A stretch of DNA of 64,000 nucleotides from Bacteroidales bacterium (lineage in GTDB: Bacteria; Bacteroidota; Bacteroidia; Bacteroidales; UBA932), in NCBI GenBank assembly GCA_017962165.1, contig JAGCVW010000014.1:1-64000 (forward strand), in the 5' to 3' direction. The notes under the pieces are model-generated. The model did no database searches. It had not been told where the DNA came from and saw only the letters and a program-made list of their open reading frames with translations. Shown one piece after another: positions 50,779-59,502 of this stretch. A program made the translations under genes and the position numbers. How positions within the stretch are numbered: the stretch's first letter is position 1; every line of letters starts with the position of its first letter.

Positions 50779-51993
50779 GCGCGATTTGTAGAAAAGCTTT
50801 TTCGGGAGGGCGGAGACGAGCACGATGCCGAGGACGATGGCGGCGGTGACTTCGAGGGCGAGCATGCCGGCGTGCAGCGCCAGACTCAGGCGGCTGGAAA
50901 CAAGGAAGAAGGTAGTCCAGAAGATGCCGCCTCCGGGGATCATGGGGAAGACTCCGGGGATCAGATAGACGGTCGAAGGGGTCTTGAACCAGGACGCGAA
51001 CGCACGGGCGAGCGAGGCGACGATAACAGTAGCCGCGAAGGTGGAGATGGCGGGTCCGAGGACCGTGTACCTGAACAGGACGAGGTACGCAACCCAGCCG
51101 ATCATGGCCACGAGTGCGGTCTGCAGGTAATTCCCCCGCGGCACGCCGAAGATGACGGAGAACCCCACCGTTCCCACGAAAGCCGCCAGCGCCTGAAGCA
51201 CAATCGTCCCGCAAAGCGCATCCGGCTCAGTGCCGTTTACCACTATCATCTGCCCCTCGATAAGGTAGGCCGCCATGAAGGTCACGACCACTCCCGCCGC
51301 AATGCAGAAAAAGACCATGATCGCGTCCAGCAGACGGGTAGCGCCGGCGATATAATCCTCGTCAGCGATGTCGCGGATGCCGTTTGTGAACGCAACTCCC
51401 GGGATGAGCGGAATCAGCGAGCCCACGATCATATTTCCCAGGCTCACGCCGAAACCTATGCGGTGGAAAACGATGCACAGAAGGGTTGCGAGCGCACTGC
51501 CGACGATGTTGGCAATTGGTTTGCTCATCCGGGCGCCGGGGAAGACTACGAAGGCCCACAGGAGCATGCCCACGACAAAGGCTGCTGCGGCATCGAGCAG
51601 TCCGCCTCCGAAGATCATGCAGAAGCCGGCTGAACCCACAGCCGAGCCCAGGATCTGCTCCCATGCCGGTTTGGACCTGCTGGCGCGTATCTCCAAAAGC
51701 CGCTCGCGCGCCTGCTCGACGGTATACCGCCCGGCTTCTATGTCGCGCGAAATTTGGTTCACGGCCGCAACCCTTTCGAGCTGCGCTCCCTTGAAGGGGA
51801 TGAACTCGACCTTTGCGTAGCCGGTCTGGCCGGTAGTGAAGATACCGTTGCTCAGCACGAAGAAATTCTGGGACTCGACGCCGTAGTGGCGGGCGATTCG
51901 TTCCATCGTTTCTTCCACTCTAGCTATCTCTGCGCCGTTCTCCAGAAGGATATGACCTGCAAGTGATGCAGTTTCCAGGACTTTTTCTTCCAT
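50773..51993 (-). CDS. ThrE-type threonine/serine exporter
   Basis: 406 residues from the ATG at 51993; an in-frame ATG at 52011 lies upstream of the -7 box at 52001-52008 and is rejected. The N-terminal cytoplasmic part (ENGAEIARVEETMERIARHY, QTGYAKVEFIPFKG) and five helices (about 110-250, with LIPLIPGVAFTNGIRDIADE) form the first ThrE half. A second set of about five helices (about 255-406, with VYLIPGVFPMIPGGG) forms the second half. Both halves are thus in one chain, as in the actinobacterial exporter. It exports L-threonine or L-serine in the characterised relative; the substrate here is inferred. Its last codons lie inside inverted-repeat element 2. Confidence 0.88.
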   Translation of the reverse strand: MEEKVLETASLAGHILLENGAEIARVEETMERIARHYGVESQNFFVLSNGIFTTGQTGYAKVEFIPFKGAQLERVAAVNQISRDIEAGRYTVEQARERLLEIRASRSKPAWEQILGSAVGSAGFCMIFGGGLLDAAAAFVVGMLLWAFVVFPGARMSKPIANIVGSALATLLCIVFHRIGFGVSLGNMIVGSLIPLIPGVAFTNGIRDIADEDYIAGATRLLDAIMVFFCIAAGVVVTFMAAYLIEGQMIVVNGTEPDALCGTIVLQALAAFVGTVGFSVIFGVPRGNYLQTALVAMIGWVAYLVLFRYTVLGPAISTFAATVIVASLARAFASWFKTPSTVYLIPGVFPMIPGGGIFWTTFFLVSSRLSLALHAGMLALEVTAAIVLGIVLVSALPKKLFYKSRG

Positions 51994-52000
51994 ATCGGCG

Positions 52001-52008
52001 CAAAAATA
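52001..52008 (-). promoter_or_regulatory. -7 promoter element (TATTTTTG) of the ThrE-like gene
   Basis: CAAAAATA on the + strand matches TAnnTTTG on the - strand, only 7 bases upstream of the ATG at 51993. The transcript is predicted to be leaderless or nearly so. Confidence 0.55.
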
Positions 52009-52048
52009 CAAATTATTCTTATATTAGTAGTGGTTAATTATTGTTTAT

Positions 52049-53419
52049 ATGAAGGAGAAAATCCCCTACAAGATCTACCTCGACGAGGCTGAGATCCCTA
52101 CCGCATGGTATAACGTTCGCGCAGACATGAAAAATAAACCGGCTCCGCTGCTTAATCCCGGAACCGGCCAGCCCCTCAAGGCTGAGGAGTTGGAGCCCAT
52201 CTTCTGCAAGGAGCTTATCAAACAGGAACTGGACAACGAAACCAGGTTCATCCCCATCCCCGAGGAAGTCCTTGACTTCTATAAGATGTATCGTCCCTCT
52301 CCGCTCGTGAGGGCCTACTTCCTCGAGAAGGCTCTTGGCACTCCCGCCAAGATCTACTACAAATTCGAAGGCAACAACACCTCCGGATCCCACAAGCTGA
52401 ACTCCGCCATCGCCCAGGCCTACTACGCTAAGAAACAGGGCCTGAAGGGCGTGACCACCGAGACTGGTGCCGGACAGTGGGGAACAGCTCTCAGTATGGC
52501 TTGCGCGTTCTTTGGCCTCGACCTGAAGGTCTTCATGGTGAAGGTCTCCTATGAGCAGAAGCCTTTCCGTCGCGAAGTGATGAGAACCTACGGCGCTGAT
52601 GTGACCGCTTCTCCGAGCGACACAACCGATATCGGCCGCAAGATCCTCGCCGAGTTCCCCGGAACGACCGGAAGCCTCGGTTGTGCGATCTCTGAGGCGG
52701 TGGAAGCTGCAGTCAAGAACGAAGGCTATCGCTACGAACTCGGCTCAGTGCTGAATCAGGTCCTTCTGCACCAGACCATTATCGGTCTGGAAGTTCAGAC
52801 AGCCTGCAAGAAATATGGCATCAAGCCAGATATGATCATCGGCTGCGCCGGCGGCGGATCGAACCTCGGCGGCCTCGCTAGCCCCTTCATCGGCGAGATA
52901 CTCCGTGGCGAAGCGAATTATCAGATTATCGCCGTGGAGCCCGCGTCCTGCCCTTCATTCACCCGCGGCAAGTTCGCCTACGACTTCTGCGACACCGGCA
53001 AGATCTGCCCTCTCGCAAAGATGTACACTCTCGGCAGCAACTTCATCCCTTCAGCCAACCACGCCGGCGGTCTGCGTTACCACGGTATGTCAGGCATCCT
53101 TTCGCAGCTCTATCACGACGGCCTATTCGAGGCACGTGCAGTGGAGCAGACCTCGGTCTTCGAGGCGGCGACTCTGTTTGCCCGCACGGAAGGAACTCTT
53201 CCCGCTCCTGAAAGCTCACACGCCATCAGGGTCGCTATCGACGAAGCATTGAAGTGCAAGGAAACTGGCGAGGACAAGACCATCGTCTTCGGCCTCACCG
53301 GAACCGGTTATTTCGATCTGAAAGCCTACGAGCAGTACAACAACGGCACGATGAACGACTATATCCCCACAGACGAGGAGATCGCCGCGAATCTCGCCAA
53401 ACTGCCTAAGGTAGAGTAA
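52049..53419 (+). CDS. trpB2: Tryptophan synthase beta-like protein, TrpB2 type
   Basis: 456 residues, longer than TrpB1 as expected for the TrpB2 branch. A PLP enzyme that joins indole and serine to tryptophan. The PLP lysine is Lys116 in NNTSGSHKLNSAIAQAYYAK. Other landmarks are YRPSPLVRAYFLEKALG, TTETGAGQWGTALSMACAFF, the phosphate loop GCAGGGSNLGGLASPF, HAGGLRYHGMSGILS and AVEQTSVFEAATLFARTEGT. No trp operon partner is nearby, which is common for TrpB2; it may scavenge free indole or act on other substrates. It is divergent from the ThrE-like gene and its 3' end overlaps the convergent DUF2490 gene by 14 bases. Confidence 0.93.
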   Translation: MKEKIPYKIYLDEAEIPTAWYNVRADMKNKPAPLLNPGTGQPLKAEELEPIFCKELIKQELDNETRFIPIPEEVLDFYKMYRPSPLVRAYFLEKALGTPAKIYYKFEGNNTSGSHKLNSAIAQAYYAKKQGLKGVTTETGAGQWGTALSMACAFFGLDLKVFMVKVSYEQKPFRREVMRTYGADVTASPSDTTDIGRKILAEFPGTTGSLGCAISEAVEAAVKNEGYRYELGSVLNQVLLHQTIIGLEVQTACKKYGIKPDMIIGCAGGGSNLGGLASPFIGEILRGEANYQIIAVEPASCPSFTRGKFAYDFCDTGKICPLAKMYTLGSNFIPSANHAGGLRYHGMSGILSQLYHDGLFEARAVEQTSVFEAATLFARTEGTLPAPESSHAIRVAIDEALKCKETGEDKTIVFGLTGTGYFDLKAYEQYNNGTMNDYIPTDEEIAANLAKLPKVE

Positions 53420-54068
53420 TCGCGAGCGTGGCGCCCACTATATGGGTGCCCTTCTGCCTGAGGGGAAGCAGTTGATACAAATAGAAAACGTCTAAGGAAA
53501 CGGCTTCACTCAGCGGGAACTTGCTGCCCGCGAAGAAGCGCTGCTGGGAGACAGACTCCCAATAGAAGATTTCATAGTCAAGATGAGGGGTCAGGCCTTT
53601 TTCGCCTATGCGGCGGGAGAGGCCTGCCTTCGTTCTCAGGGTGTTGTCCGCGGCCCTGCCGGCGCCGGGGTATTCTGTACGCATATACCATTCCCTGAGA
53701 TACATGGAAGTCCCGCCTGCGGTCTTGTATGACAGCCTTACGCCCGGAATGATGCGGATACGGTTGCCTGAAGGCGTATATGCCCAGTCGAGGTGCTGTC
53801 CAAGGCGGAGCCAGCCTGTAGGTTTCCAGTACACGGATCCGCGACAGTAGACCTGATTGAGCGACTGAAAGTCGTTGAAGCTGCGGTGCTCGACTCGAAC
53901 TGCCGCAGAAAACTGGTCGCTGAAGTTGCGGTTTACGCGCACTGCGAACCAGCTGCCCAGATCGTTGTAGTCCTGGGCATGGCAATTAAAGATACTGCAC
54001 AGCAGCAGAAGCGCTGCCGTGCAGTATTTGTTAAACTTCGAAGGGGATATGATTAGATTTTCTCCCAT
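53406..54068 (-). CDS. DUF2490-family outer-membrane protein
   Basis: 220 residues. A signal sequence (CTAALLLLCSIFNCHAQ) is followed by a beta-barrel-like mature part. The family is recognised by DLGSWFAVRVNRNFSDQFSA, VEHRSFNDFQSLNQVYCRGS, GRAADNTLRTKAGLSRRIG and PHLDYEIFYWES. DUF2490 proteins are outer-membrane barrels of unknown function. Its ATG lies within the end of the upstream lipoprotein gene (16-base overlap), so it is translated as the last gene of that - strand operon. An ATG further downstream would remove the signal peptide. Confidence 0.82.
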   Translation of the reverse strand: MGENLIISPSKFNKYCTAALLLLCSIFNCHAQDYNDLGSWFAVRVNRNFSDQFSAAVRVEHRSFNDFQSLNQVYCRGSVYWKPTGWLRLGQHLDWAYTPSGNRIRIIPGVRLSYKTAGGTSMYLREWYMRTEYPGAGRAADNTLRTKAGLSRRIGEKGLTPHLDYEIFYWESVSQQRFFAGSKFPLSEAVSLDVFYLYQLLPLRQKGTHIVGATLAITLP

Positions 54069-54850
54069 GTGAAGGTGTGCTCGTCGTCGAAATCAAGGCC
54101 GGTGAGGTCGGTCTCGTTCCATTCGCCGTAGTACTTGGTCTCCTTGGTGATGCAGCCGTTTGCGTCATACTCATAGTCGTAGACAGCGGTGCTCGCAGCA
54201 GGCTCATCGCCATAGTTATACCAACGGCAGGTCTCGAGGACCTTAACGGAGGTATTACCGAAGAAACGAGCCTCATGCATCCACCTCTTCATGCCGAGAT
54301 CCTCAGCCCAGTGGGTCTGAACCTGGCCAACGTTGTCCTTGTCGAGATAGGTGGCCTTCTTCTGACGCCAGTAGTCGTTCTTGGAGTCGTAGCGCTCCCA
54401 TGCCATGACGTTGTTGTCTTCGATGGTCTGGCCGGTGATCTTCTCGCCATTCTTCTTAGCTTCGGTGAAGAAACCGTCCTTGTCGTAAGTGATAGTTACA
54501 ACATTGTTGTCGCCGTACTTAACCTCGGTAGCGAAGCCCTGCTCGTTGAGGGTCAGTTCGTACTCTACGATCTCTTCTGACCAGGGATCAGTGGTCTCAT
54601 CCCTCCATTTGTCCTTGATGGTGACTTTGTTGCCTTCATAGATGAGGGTCCTGATCTCATAGTCGTTACCATAAGATACGATCCTTCCCTCGGCATCGTA
54701 GGTGAAGGGCTTTCCGTCGAGAGTCTTGATACGATACTCGAGTTTGATGCCGCCCTCTTCTTCCTTGCCGCCCTTGTTCTCTTCGGTCTCAGGGTCGCAG
54801 GCTACGAGAGCCATTGCAGCGATAGCTGCGAAAAAGAAAAACTTTTTCAT
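54053..54850 (-). CDS. Lipoprotein with repeated beta-strand (YD-like) units
   Basis: 265 residues. Lipobox AAMALVAC (Cys18), then an acidic spacer (DPETEENKGGKEEEGG). The remainder consists of about six repeating units with the pattern Y/F-x-Y-D-x-x-G-x-I/F-x-x-x-x-Y (FTYDAEGRIVSYGN, LTLNEQGFATEVKYGDN, ITYDKDGFFTEAKKN, YEYDANGCITKETKYYGEWN), as in DUF4595-like or single-chain RHS/YD-type sheets. I cannot assign a function. It lies 37 bases after the esterase gene and overlaps the DUF2490 gene, so it could be a surface protein of the adjacent Sus locus. Confidence 0.7.
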   Translation of the reverse strand: MKKFFFFAAIAAMALVACDPETEENKGGKEEEGGIKLEYRIKTLDGKPFTYDAEGRIVSYGNDYEIRTLIYEGNKVTIKDKWRDETTDPWSEEIVEYELTLNEQGFATEVKYGDNNVVTITYDKDGFFTEAKKNGEKITGQTIEDNNVMAWERYDSKNDYWRQKKATYLDKDNVGQVQTHWAEDLGMKRWMHEARFFGNTSVKVLETCRWYNYGDEPAASTAVYDYEYDANGCITKETKYYGEWNETDLTGLDFDDEHTFTWEKI

Positions 54851-54887
54851 AATGATTTGTTAGAATTAAAAATGGGTTAATAAATGG

Positions 54888-56390
54888 TTAAAAATATGGA
54901 ATAAATGTTTTCAGTTGATAGGCGCACCTGAGGATATCCTCGGGCTCACCCGTATTGTTGATTACGCGGTATTCGAATCCGATTTCGCCATGCTTGCAGA
55001 TACGGTATAACTCGCCGAAATCGGCATAGCAGGCCGATTCGTCGGTGCAGGCGAAGTAGTACTTCTTCGAGGGATCGGCGGTGATGTCCGTTCCCAAAGC
55101 TGTATCGATGAAAATCATCGTACTAAAAGATGCCTGATTGGCCATTATCGTTGCACCGGTGCCATCAAATGCAACAGCACATTTTTCACTTTGAGGATAA
55201 AGAGTTGAGTAATGCGCCATCCATTCTGCGGCCGATTTTTTCGTAAGGTCGCATGGGAGGTATACAGCGAGGTATTTGGTGTTAACGGAGTACATCGCAG
55301 ATATGACATCTTTGACCATCTGCTCGGAAAGACCGTTGTGGAAGATATATACTCCCAAACCGTCGGATTCTCCGGTGTAGGCCTTTGTGAAGGCAGTGCC
55401 GTCTTCGCGGAATGAAACTTCCTCTTTTTTGTACATTGCTTTGGCGCATTCAGGCCATGCAGTTGCACCATTCATATAGTGGTCGAACCAGGGGAGTATT
55501 TCATCAAGGGCGGGCATCCAAACGCTGCTTGAGTGACCTCCGTCTACTACACGGTATTCGTGTTCGTAAGCATTGTTGCGCAGTTGGATATGCAGAGTAT
55601 CGTTTGCAAATAGAAGATTCTCCTCGTTGTCGCCGCAGATGAAATACCACTTGACCTGAGATAGGGTAGCCTTATTCTCGGGTGTGAATTGGTAGAAGGG
55701 GCAGTGGGCTTTATAATAATCGGTTAGTCGCTCTTCTCCGGGACGGCCTGTGCCGCCGAAAATCTTTCCCCATTGCTGGTCCCAGCCGCTCTGAGATTCG
55801 GCCAGATACTGCCAGTCTGTGCGGAACGACATACTTAAGGGAGCACTGCAGAGGAAGGTTTCCGGGTGCTTCTCCGCAAGTACCATGGCTCCGAAACCAC
55901 CCATCGAGTAGCCGGTGAGCGCACGGTGCTCGCGGTCCGGAATAGTACGGTAGGTGCTGTCGATGAACGGGATGAGATCACCGATGAACATGTCCATGTA
56001 GTTGTACTTGCCAGTGTAGTAGTTACAGTAGTATGTAGTGAAGCCCTCGGGGAATACGTAAATCATTTCCGACAGGCCGGTTTTCTCAAGATTCTTTATC
56101 TTGTTGTTGGCGCGGAGATAATCACCGTTCCACGAATTGTGGTTGTCACCGTGGCCGTGGAGCATATAGACTACAGGATAAGACTTGTCCTTGTCTTTGT
56201 CGTAGTTCTCGGGAAGCAGAATAGAGTAGGGGATTTTCGTTCCTCCCATAATCGGGCTCTGCATCACCAGATCCTTCTGATATCTCTCAAAAGGCTCTTC
56301 CGGCTGTTCGGCCGGCTTCTTGGGTGTACATCCACAGGCGCTGACGATGGCAAGCGCTGACAAGAGCAATATGATACCGTGTTTATTCAT
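54888..56390 (-). CDS. Exported esterase (alpha/beta hydrolase, esterase D/CE1-like) with C-terminal extension
   Basis: 500 residues. Lipobox near ALAIVSAC. Residues about 40-320 form a putative-esterase alpha/beta hydrolase: IPYSILLPENYDKDKDKSYP, VVYMLHGHGDNH, nucleophile Ser162 in TGYSMGGFGAMV, and a catalytic His in VVDGGHSSSVW. CE1 relatives remove feruloyl or acetyl groups from polysaccharides. Residues about 330-500 are an extension I do not recognise, rich in Tyr and Phe, possibly a second domain. Its start overlaps the end of the upstream ADP-ribosylglycohydrolase-fold gene by 8 bases, so it belongs to the Sus operon. Confidence 0.85.
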   Translation of the reverse strand: MNKHGIILLLSALAIVSACGCTPKKPAEQPEEPFERYQKDLVMQSPIMGGTKIPYSILLPENYDKDKDKSYPVVYMLHGHGDNHNSWNGDYLRANNKIKNLEKTGLSEMIYVFPEGFTTYYCNYYTGKYNYMDMFIGDLIPFIDSTYRTIPDREHRALTGYSMGGFGAMVLAEKHPETFLCSAPLSMSFRTDWQYLAESQSGWDQQWGKIFGGTGRPGEERLTDYYKAHCPFYQFTPENKATLSQVKWYFICGDNEENLLFANDTLHIQLRNNAYEHEYRVVDGGHSSSVWMPALDEILPWFDHYMNGATAWPECAKAMYKKEEVSFREDGTAFTKAYTGESDGLGVYIFHNGLSEQMVKDVISAMYSVNTKYLAVYLPCDLTKKSAAEWMAHYSTLYPQSEKCAVAFDGTGATIMANQASFSTMIFIDTALGTDITADPSKKYYFACTDESACYADFGELYRICKHGEIGFEYRVINNTGEPEDILRCAYQLKTFIPYF

Positions 56391-57897
56391 CTTTGTCGTA
56401 GATTACCATTTCTTGTGCATTAATCACGTAATCTTTGTGAGGATTTAGGAGCACAAATTTAAGGGTATGATGGCCACTTTCAAAGCAGTACTTTGAAAAT
56501 ACTTCGTATTTGCGTGTAATATAGTCGTAAGGCATCGTAAACTCTTCGACCAATTCTCCGTCGAGATAAGCCTGCAGTTTGGCCCTATAGTCGGACTCGT
56601 CGTGGCCTGTCCTTATGACGCTTCCTTCTACTACTATAGAGTTGCCGTCGAATTCGAGCGTCAGTTCCTTGTTGAAACGTTTCTTGAGCACAATCTTGCC
56701 TACAGGCTTAATGCCTTCAAATGACTGCTCGAAACGCACTGGCTTAGCCTTCTCAATGTCAAATTTGATACATCCATCCTCAAAAGAATAGCCGGGAACA
56801 GATTTCATCAGCTCGAGGTTTTTCTCGCAGGCGGTATTAAGGCTAAGGGTCGTGTAAGGGAAGGGAAGTTCTGCGATAGCGTCCGCCCCCTTGCGATATT
56901 TCTCGGGTATGGCGTTATAACCATAGATGACGCCGAGTATGCCGGCCGCGCTGGCAGGATTGCAATCGGAGTCCTGGCCGCAGCGGGTAGAAATCTCCAT
57001 GGTCTTCTCGAAATCGCCTTCGCCGTAAAGCAGGCCGATAACGACGTATGCGGCATTGATAACCGCATCGATGTTGAAGCCGTTCCAGACGCCTTCCGGG
57101 CAGCCGATATCGAAACTGTGGAGTTTGTCTACCTCGAACCAGCAGCGCTTCCAGTCGTGCGGATACTTTGCGTGGTTCTCGATAACGCATTCGATGGCAT
57201 TGCGGAACTTGGTGCCTGAGGGGATCGCTTTCAAAGCCTCGCTCACGATAGTTGGGATATCATCGCATACGTATGCGAGAGCATAAAGAGCGCTGACGTA
57301 AACGCCGCCGTACCAGCCGTCGCCATAGTTCATAATATGTCCTATGCCGTCGGCAATCGCGGCTGCGTCGTTGGGGCGGCCGGGAGTAAGCATACCGATG
57401 AAGTCGGCTTCGATCTGGAAGTCGATGTCGTCGGCGTGGGGGTTATACTTCCAATAGCCGGATTCGGGAGCGCCGCGTCCATTCAGGATGTTATAACGCG
57501 CCGCCTGGTTGGCGTGCCAAAGCTTGTAGGGAGCGTTGGCGAACCTGTCGGCGAACTCGCTAACGGGTGCATCGAGCCCCTGCTCGGCCATGACCTCGAG
57601 GAAGGTGAGATCCATGTAGACATCGTCGTACAGGCCTGGATCCTCGATGAATGTGTCATAGATATATTCGTCGTACCACTCAAGCGGCTGGGCGTCCTGC
57701 ATAAGGCCTCCCTTGAACTTGAATTCAGTGGGTCCTCCATAGGTGCAGCCTATAGTCTGAGCGAACCATCCTCCGCGAATCTTGTCCATCAGAGTGGCTT
57801 CATCGATCGAGACCGATTTACCGTAGGGGATAGCGGACTTCTGGGCGCAGGAGACAGCAAGCAGCGCTAAAGCGATTATTGATATGCTACGTTTCAT
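56383..57897 (-). CDS. ADP-ribosylglycohydrolase-fold lipoprotein 1
   Basis: 504 residues. Lipobox LLAVSC (Cys17). The all-helical ADP-ribosylglycohydrolase fold fills about 30-340. Metal-site segments are LYDDVYMDLTFLEV (Asp91, Asp92, Asp96) and RCGQDSDCNPAS (Asp309, Asp311), the counterparts of DDT and DxD in ARH/DraG enzymes. GGWFAQTIGCTYGGPTEF and HADDIDFQIEADFIGMLTPG are shared with the next gene. Residues about 370-504 form a beta-rich domain that could bind carbohydrate. Such enzymes split N- or O-glycosidic bonds to ribose. Here the product is exported and encoded in a Sus operon, so the natural substrate is probably a ribosyl- or other furanosyl-containing ligand (inference). Adjacent genes touch or overlap. 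Confidence 0.88.
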   Translation of the reverse strand: MKRSISIIALALLAVSCAQKSAIPYGKSVSIDEATLMDKIRGGWFAQTIGCTYGGPTEFKFKGGLMQDAQPLEWYDEYIYDTFIEDPGLYDDVYMDLTFLEVMAEQGLDAPVSEFADRFANAPYKLWHANQAARYNILNGRGAPESGYWKYNPHADDIDFQIEADFIGMLTPGRPNDAAAIADGIGHIMNYGDGWYGGVYVSALYALAYVCDDIPTIVSEALKAIPSGTKFRNAIECVIENHAKYPHDWKRCWFEVDKLHSFDIGCPEGVWNGFNIDAVINAAYVVIGLLYGEGDFEKTMEISTRCGQDSDCNPASAAGILGVIYGYNAIPEKYRKGADAIAELPFPYTTLSLNTACEKNLELMKSVPGYSFEDGCIKFDIEKAKPVRFEQSFEGIKPVGKIVLKKRFNKELTLEFDGNSIVVEGSVIRTGHDESDYRAKLQAYLDGELVEEFTMPYDYITRKYEVFSKYCFESGHHTLKFVLLNPHKDYVINAQEMVIYDKDE

Positions 57898-59502
57898 CTA
57901 GTTGTGATAATAAGTATCTGTTACCGGATTTTCGGAATAATACTGTATTGCGTTGATCCTGAGCAGGTACTGCTTCGGATCGGGATTGCGCCATACCATC
58001 TTAACGTGGTGGCGGCCTTCTGTCATCTGATACTTCCAGGCGGGCTCAAGCTTGCGAGAAGTGCCCTTCATAGGAAGGATGGAGACCTGATCAAGCTGGC
58101 CGTCTATCCAGACTTCGATTTCGGCGACATAGTCGTCCTGCTGCTCTGCTAAAGCGAAGACCTCCGAACCGACGTGCTTCTTAGCTACGCGATCTGCATA
58201 ACTCTTAGTAATACCGCGCAGACATACCAGGTTGCCCCAGATACAGAAACCGTTTCCGCTGAAATCGAATTCATATTCGGTTTCCAGCCAGTCGTCTTTC
58301 TGGTCGCGATAAACAGGATAAGTATTTACGAAATTCTGCTCGAGAGGGAGAACCTCTACGGGAAGCTGGGGGATAGTCACCTCCGAATCACTGACCTTTC
58401 CGCCGTTCTTTTCGATAAGCGCGAGGGCGTGTCTCATAGAGTACTCCGAACCCTTGGCGAGCGAAACGTCAGTGCCCTCGAAATCAAGGTCCCAGATAGC
58501 CTCAAGAGGCTCTTTCCAGAACTCGGGGAGCTTGCTCTTTCCGTACATAACGCCGAGAACGCCGCCAACAGTTGCGGGATTACAGTCGGAATCCTGACCG
58601 CAGCGGGTCGCAATCTCTATGGACTTACCGAAATCTCCGTCGCCATAAAGAAGACCGATTGCGCAGTAAGCGGAATTCAGCTTAGCGTCAATGTCAAAGC
58701 TCAGGAACACGCCTTTAGGACAGCCTGTATCTGCGCCCCATTTCTTCAGAACCTCGAACCAGGTGCGTTTCCAGTCGCGCGGATACTTTTTATATAGTTT
58801 GCGGACATCGTCGATACACTGGAAGAAGGTGCTCTCGCAGGGGATACCTTCGAGGGCGCGGTCGAGGATGCGGGCCGGGCTGCTTTCAACGAAAGCGGCA
58901 GCGTAGAGGCCCGCGACGAACGCGCCTCCGTAGAAGCCGTCGCCGCTGTTCATAATATGACCTACGCGGTTTGCGATATCCAGGGCCTCCGGTATCATAC
59001 CGGGAGCCATGAGGCCGATGAAGTCGGCTTCAATCTGGAAATCCAGGTCGTCGGCGTGGGGGTTATTCAGCCAGTTGCCAGATTCCGGTGGCATGATGCC
59101 CTGACGGACATTGTAACGGCCGGCCTGGTTGGCGTGGGCCAGGTGATAGTCTGCATAGGCAAACCTCATGGCCAAGTCTTCTGCGCTGCAATCCAGACCA
59201 AGCTGATCGAAAGCTTCCGCAAATGTAAGGTCGTTGTAGATATCGTCGAACAGGCCGGGTTTCTTATCCCACCAGTATTTGACGTATCCCTCACCCCAGG
59301 AAATAGGCTGAGAGTCGGGGATAAGAGTACCCTGGTGCTTGAACTCGGTCGGAGCGCCATACACGACGCCTATAGTCTGACCGGCCCAGCCGCCCTGAAT
59401 CTTGTCCATAAGGACTTCGCGGGAGAGGATGACCTCCGCAGACTTGGGCACGCAGGCCGAAGCGACGAATAATACTACGAGACTTAAATTACTTAGCTTC
59501 AT
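57898..59502 (-). CDS. ADP-ribosylglycohydrolase-fold lipoprotein 2
   Basis: 534 residues. Lipobox LFVASAC (Cys17). Clearly homologous to the preceding - strand product: GGWAGQTIGVVYGAPTEF, GLFDDIYNDLTFAEAF (Asp86, Asp87, Asp91), NPHADDLDFQIEADFIGLMA, RCGQDSDCNPATVGGVLGVM (Asp304, Asp306). The C-terminal part (about 370-534) is beta-rich with a Trp/Tyr-rich end (KYQMTEGRHHVKMVWRNPDP), again suggesting a binding domain. It arose by tandem duplication with gene 1. Its stop codon directly abuts the start of gene 1, and it overlaps gene 3 by 14 bases, so all three are tightly coupled. Confidence 0.88.
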   Translation of the reverse strand: MKLSNLSLVVLFVASACVPKSAEVILSREVLMDKIQGGWAGQTIGVVYGAPTEFKHQGTLIPDSQPISWGEGYVKYWWDKKPGLFDDIYNDLTFAEAFDQLGLDCSAEDLAMRFAYADYHLAHANQAGRYNVRQGIMPPESGNWLNNPHADDLDFQIEADFIGLMAPGMIPEALDIANRVGHIMNSGDGFYGGAFVAGLYAAAFVESSPARILDRALEGIPCESTFFQCIDDVRKLYKKYPRDWKRTWFEVLKKWGADTGCPKGVFLSFDIDAKLNSAYCAIGLLYGDGDFGKSIEIATRCGQDSDCNPATVGGVLGVMYGKSKLPEFWKEPLEAIWDLDFEGTDVSLAKGSEYSMRHALALIEKNGGKVSDSEVTIPQLPVEVLPLEQNFVNTYPVYRDQKDDWLETEYEFDFSGNGFCIWGNLVCLRGITKSYADRVAKKHVGSEVFALAEQQDDYVAEIEVWIDGQLDQVSILPMKGTSRKLEPAWKYQMTEGRHHVKMVWRNPDPKQYLLRINAIQYYSENPVTDTYYHN